In this document: in pieces, positions 61,990 to 64,000 of the stretch
Layout: every line of letters begins with the position of its first letter
Numbering within the stretch: position 1 is the first letter of the stretch
Source of the DNA: Macrosoma leucophasiata
Lineage: Eukaryota; Arthropoda; Insecta; Lepidoptera; Hedylidae
Direction: 5' to 3'
Length of the DNA: 64,000 nt
NCBI GenBank assembly: GCA_036365455.1
Contig: JAWQUS010000016.1
Location: 18,189,001 to 18,253,000, forward strand
Program-made: the position numbers and the translations under genes
The notes under the pieces: generated by a model
Told to the model about the DNA's origin: nothing
Databases searched by the model: none
Seen by the model: only the letters and a program-made list of their open reading frames with translations

Positions 61990-64000
61990 GTAAGAATAAT
62001 TGTAATTTTTTACTGTTTTTTTTTTCATGGTCATGGAAATTGCGATGTGAAATGCTTACATCTGAGTTTGTTGTTTGCTTAACGATTATACGTTTAGTAG
62101 CATATATATTGTTTACTAAAACCACACTCGCACAACGACTGTATTTAATGTACATTGTTATTACAAGAAAATATAATATAAATTCCATTTACTATTGATA
62201 TCTTCATCATCTTACAAAAACTTATATTTTTTTATTCATTTATGACTTTGTCGGTTCGATAGTGAGTCTATTTTTAATAGTATTGATTCGATTTTGTCAC
62301 ATTGCGGCGTATTGTGTTTATAAACGTTGGGACATGGTTATTGTTAAAACAGATATCGTATTTTATGAGACCCAGAAAACATTTTGTAAGATATAGATTA
62401 TGTATTCCCAATTCAATCTCTTGTAAGTGCGAATGGAAAAGTCTTATATATATTTTTTCATCTGTATTTATTCGTAATGTATTTGGGATTCAAAAGGATA
62501 GTCGATAACTAGTTATGTTAACAGAATAGCAAAAGCATGGATAAAACTCAAACAAAAGAACATGGACTAGAGAGTTAATGAAACGTTGTAATTATTTCAT
62601 TTCTTGTAGGTTCTCGGAAGCTACTATGTGAAATTAAAAAAAGAGATAGATAATAGAAGTCTATCTCACATAGACCAACCAAAGAATTATTAATCATGAT
62701 TATTAAACTCAGACGTACGATTTGGTCGCTTTTAAGCTTCCGTGATCCCGAACAGATTAACCTGACTATTTTATTTGTTGATATGTTACAAAAACTCTAC
62801 TTTCAGCATTTTTCCGGCTCGTGAGACGTTATTTATGTTCTACGAGTATATCCAACCTTCTATTCATTTTTTATTTACCCCGTTTCATTTTTCCGATAAG
62901 TTCGCTCTGTTAGATATTTCTTATGGTATCTATCGTATGGTTGACTTGATTTTGCCGTTGTTAAGTTCCGTGAATATTGTAGATATAGATTCCAAACGCG
63001 CCCTCTTTTCTCAAATGTCAACGGTAATGATAAAAGGGTGCTACTGATCGAAAATCCATTCTGAGTTATACGTTAATCGTTTTCTTTAATTATTCAATAA
63101 CGTATCCAAAGCTTGTTTGTGCGGGACAACGGTAGCTAGCTGGTCGAATCAGCCGATTTTTTGCTACTGTTAGTTGGTTTTCAGTCGTGTTTGTTCATAT
63201 TAAACTTGATAAATTCTTCAAAACGATTGTTCCCAAATTATATTCATACAACGATTAAATAAAAAAAATCCGTGATTATATGTTATACATTTGTTATAAC
63301 TTTCACAAAAAATGTGAGAGAAAATACGAAAAAAGAGAGTGAAAGTGATAGCAATACGTTGAGGTTGACTACTCAACGTCCAGTTAGTAGGTACGGATTT
63401 ATATGCTTACTTTTTACGAATTCTATATTTTATGCTTTGTCTTTGTTAGTGGTATTGTGAATTGTGTACGATTGAAAAAGGTAAAAGAGTGATTAACAAC
63501 TCTATCACTAAAATACTTTTATGTGAGGTATTAATAACGCATCCTTCATCTTTAATTCTTGGATAATACCTACTTTTAGCAATATTCGTCTTTGCAACGC
63601 ATTCGCATAATTCGTGGCTATTAAGAGATAATAAAACTGGAATGAGCCTTTCTTGTAGAGAATGTAGGGGTGGTGTATATGTAAGGGTTTTATGCCATTA
63701 TCTGGGAGTTTTCCTTAACCGGCACTTCAAACGTCGTAATTTGGCGATGGCTTCTTAATCTTGTAGCCTGCAACTTTAACGACAAACCTCTTCATGCTAA
63801 GAACAATGGAAAGATTTCGAGGCTTTCTTTTACAGTAACTATTTAAGAGTTACCTATACATACAAATGAATAATTTAAAATTTGGTGTGTCTGTTTGTAA
63901 TATAAAACAACCGCTTTTTAATAAATGCATAGGTATGTATGTATACACGGTACATATAGCAAAACTTTTTTTTTACAATTTTTGTGTGTCGAACGGCCGG
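61990..64000. other. Repeat-poor non-coding DNA, possibly an intron
   Basis: Remarkably free of the window's repeats. The open frames at 62302-62508, 62775-63047 and 63272-63460 have no known motif and no splice framing. If the preceding first exon is real, this is the start of its intron. Confidence 0.35.

Noticed and set aside
62775..63047. 90-residue open frame in the repeat-poor end
   Set aside because: No known motif and no splice sites in register.

Overview
The window is eukaryotic, AT-rich and almost entirely non-coding. It reads as moth or butterfly (Lepidoptera) DNA: tRNA-derived SINEs, RTE-like LINE 3' ends, Penelope-like fragments, hAT and mariner-type MITEs and the common lepidopteran 'gggttccgtacc' repeats fill it, and the one recognisable protein-coding exon is an insect one. 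The species cannot be told from the sequence. There are no bacterial features, no CRISPR array and no intact transposase or reverse transcriptase.

Genes. At 19687-19779 on the minus strand lies the first coding exon of lethal(2) giant larvae, l(2)gl: 28 codons from ATG to a GTAAGT donor. I find no second exon to its left, so 1-19686 is probably its large first coding intron (inference). About 19780-20400 is its probable 5' region. A second candidate is a GC-rich initiator-containing segment at 61735-61989 ending in a good 5' splice site on the plus strand; it could be a non-coding first exon, with the rest of the window as its intron.

Repeats. My family letters: B = the main SINE (about 30 pieces; older subfamily II, younger subfamily I); A and G = two other tRNA-headed SINEs; L = a SINE with a tRNA-like core and a period of about 306 bp, present as monomer, partial dimers and 5'-inverted copies with 11-12 bp target duplications; N = a SINE with a 5S-rRNA-like head; C = hAT-like MITE (8 bp target duplication); D = mariner-like MITE (TA target); F = about 220 bp element with about 7 bp duplications; H and J = short elements with TC...CTAG ends; K = the 'gggttccgtacc' repeat; M and R = LINE 3' ends.

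Layout. 1-19 kb: repeats in presumed l(2)gl intron, with foldbacks and a hAT inside a MITE at 14.7-15.2 kb. 19.7-20.4 kb: l(2)gl exon and upstream region. 20.4-31 kb: SINEs B, N, L, A, MITEs and LINE tails. 31-43 kb: F, a 385 bp TG...CA foldback inside an old SINE (34.2-34.6 kb), a GGT-rich minisatellite on a LINE tail (39.0-39.4 kb), and an N SINE split by another foldback (41.5-41.9 kb). 43-57 kb: L arrays, nested SINEs, a young LINE 3' end (46.9-47.3 kb), paired direct repeats, three perfect palindromes. 57-64 kb: Penelope-like remnant (58.5-59.0 kb), an L dimer inside a G SINE, two short direct-repeat pairs, then the possible promoter.

Nothing acts as a gene cluster. The value of the window is its insertion history: several nestings with target duplications give relative ages and true ends for unnamed families.
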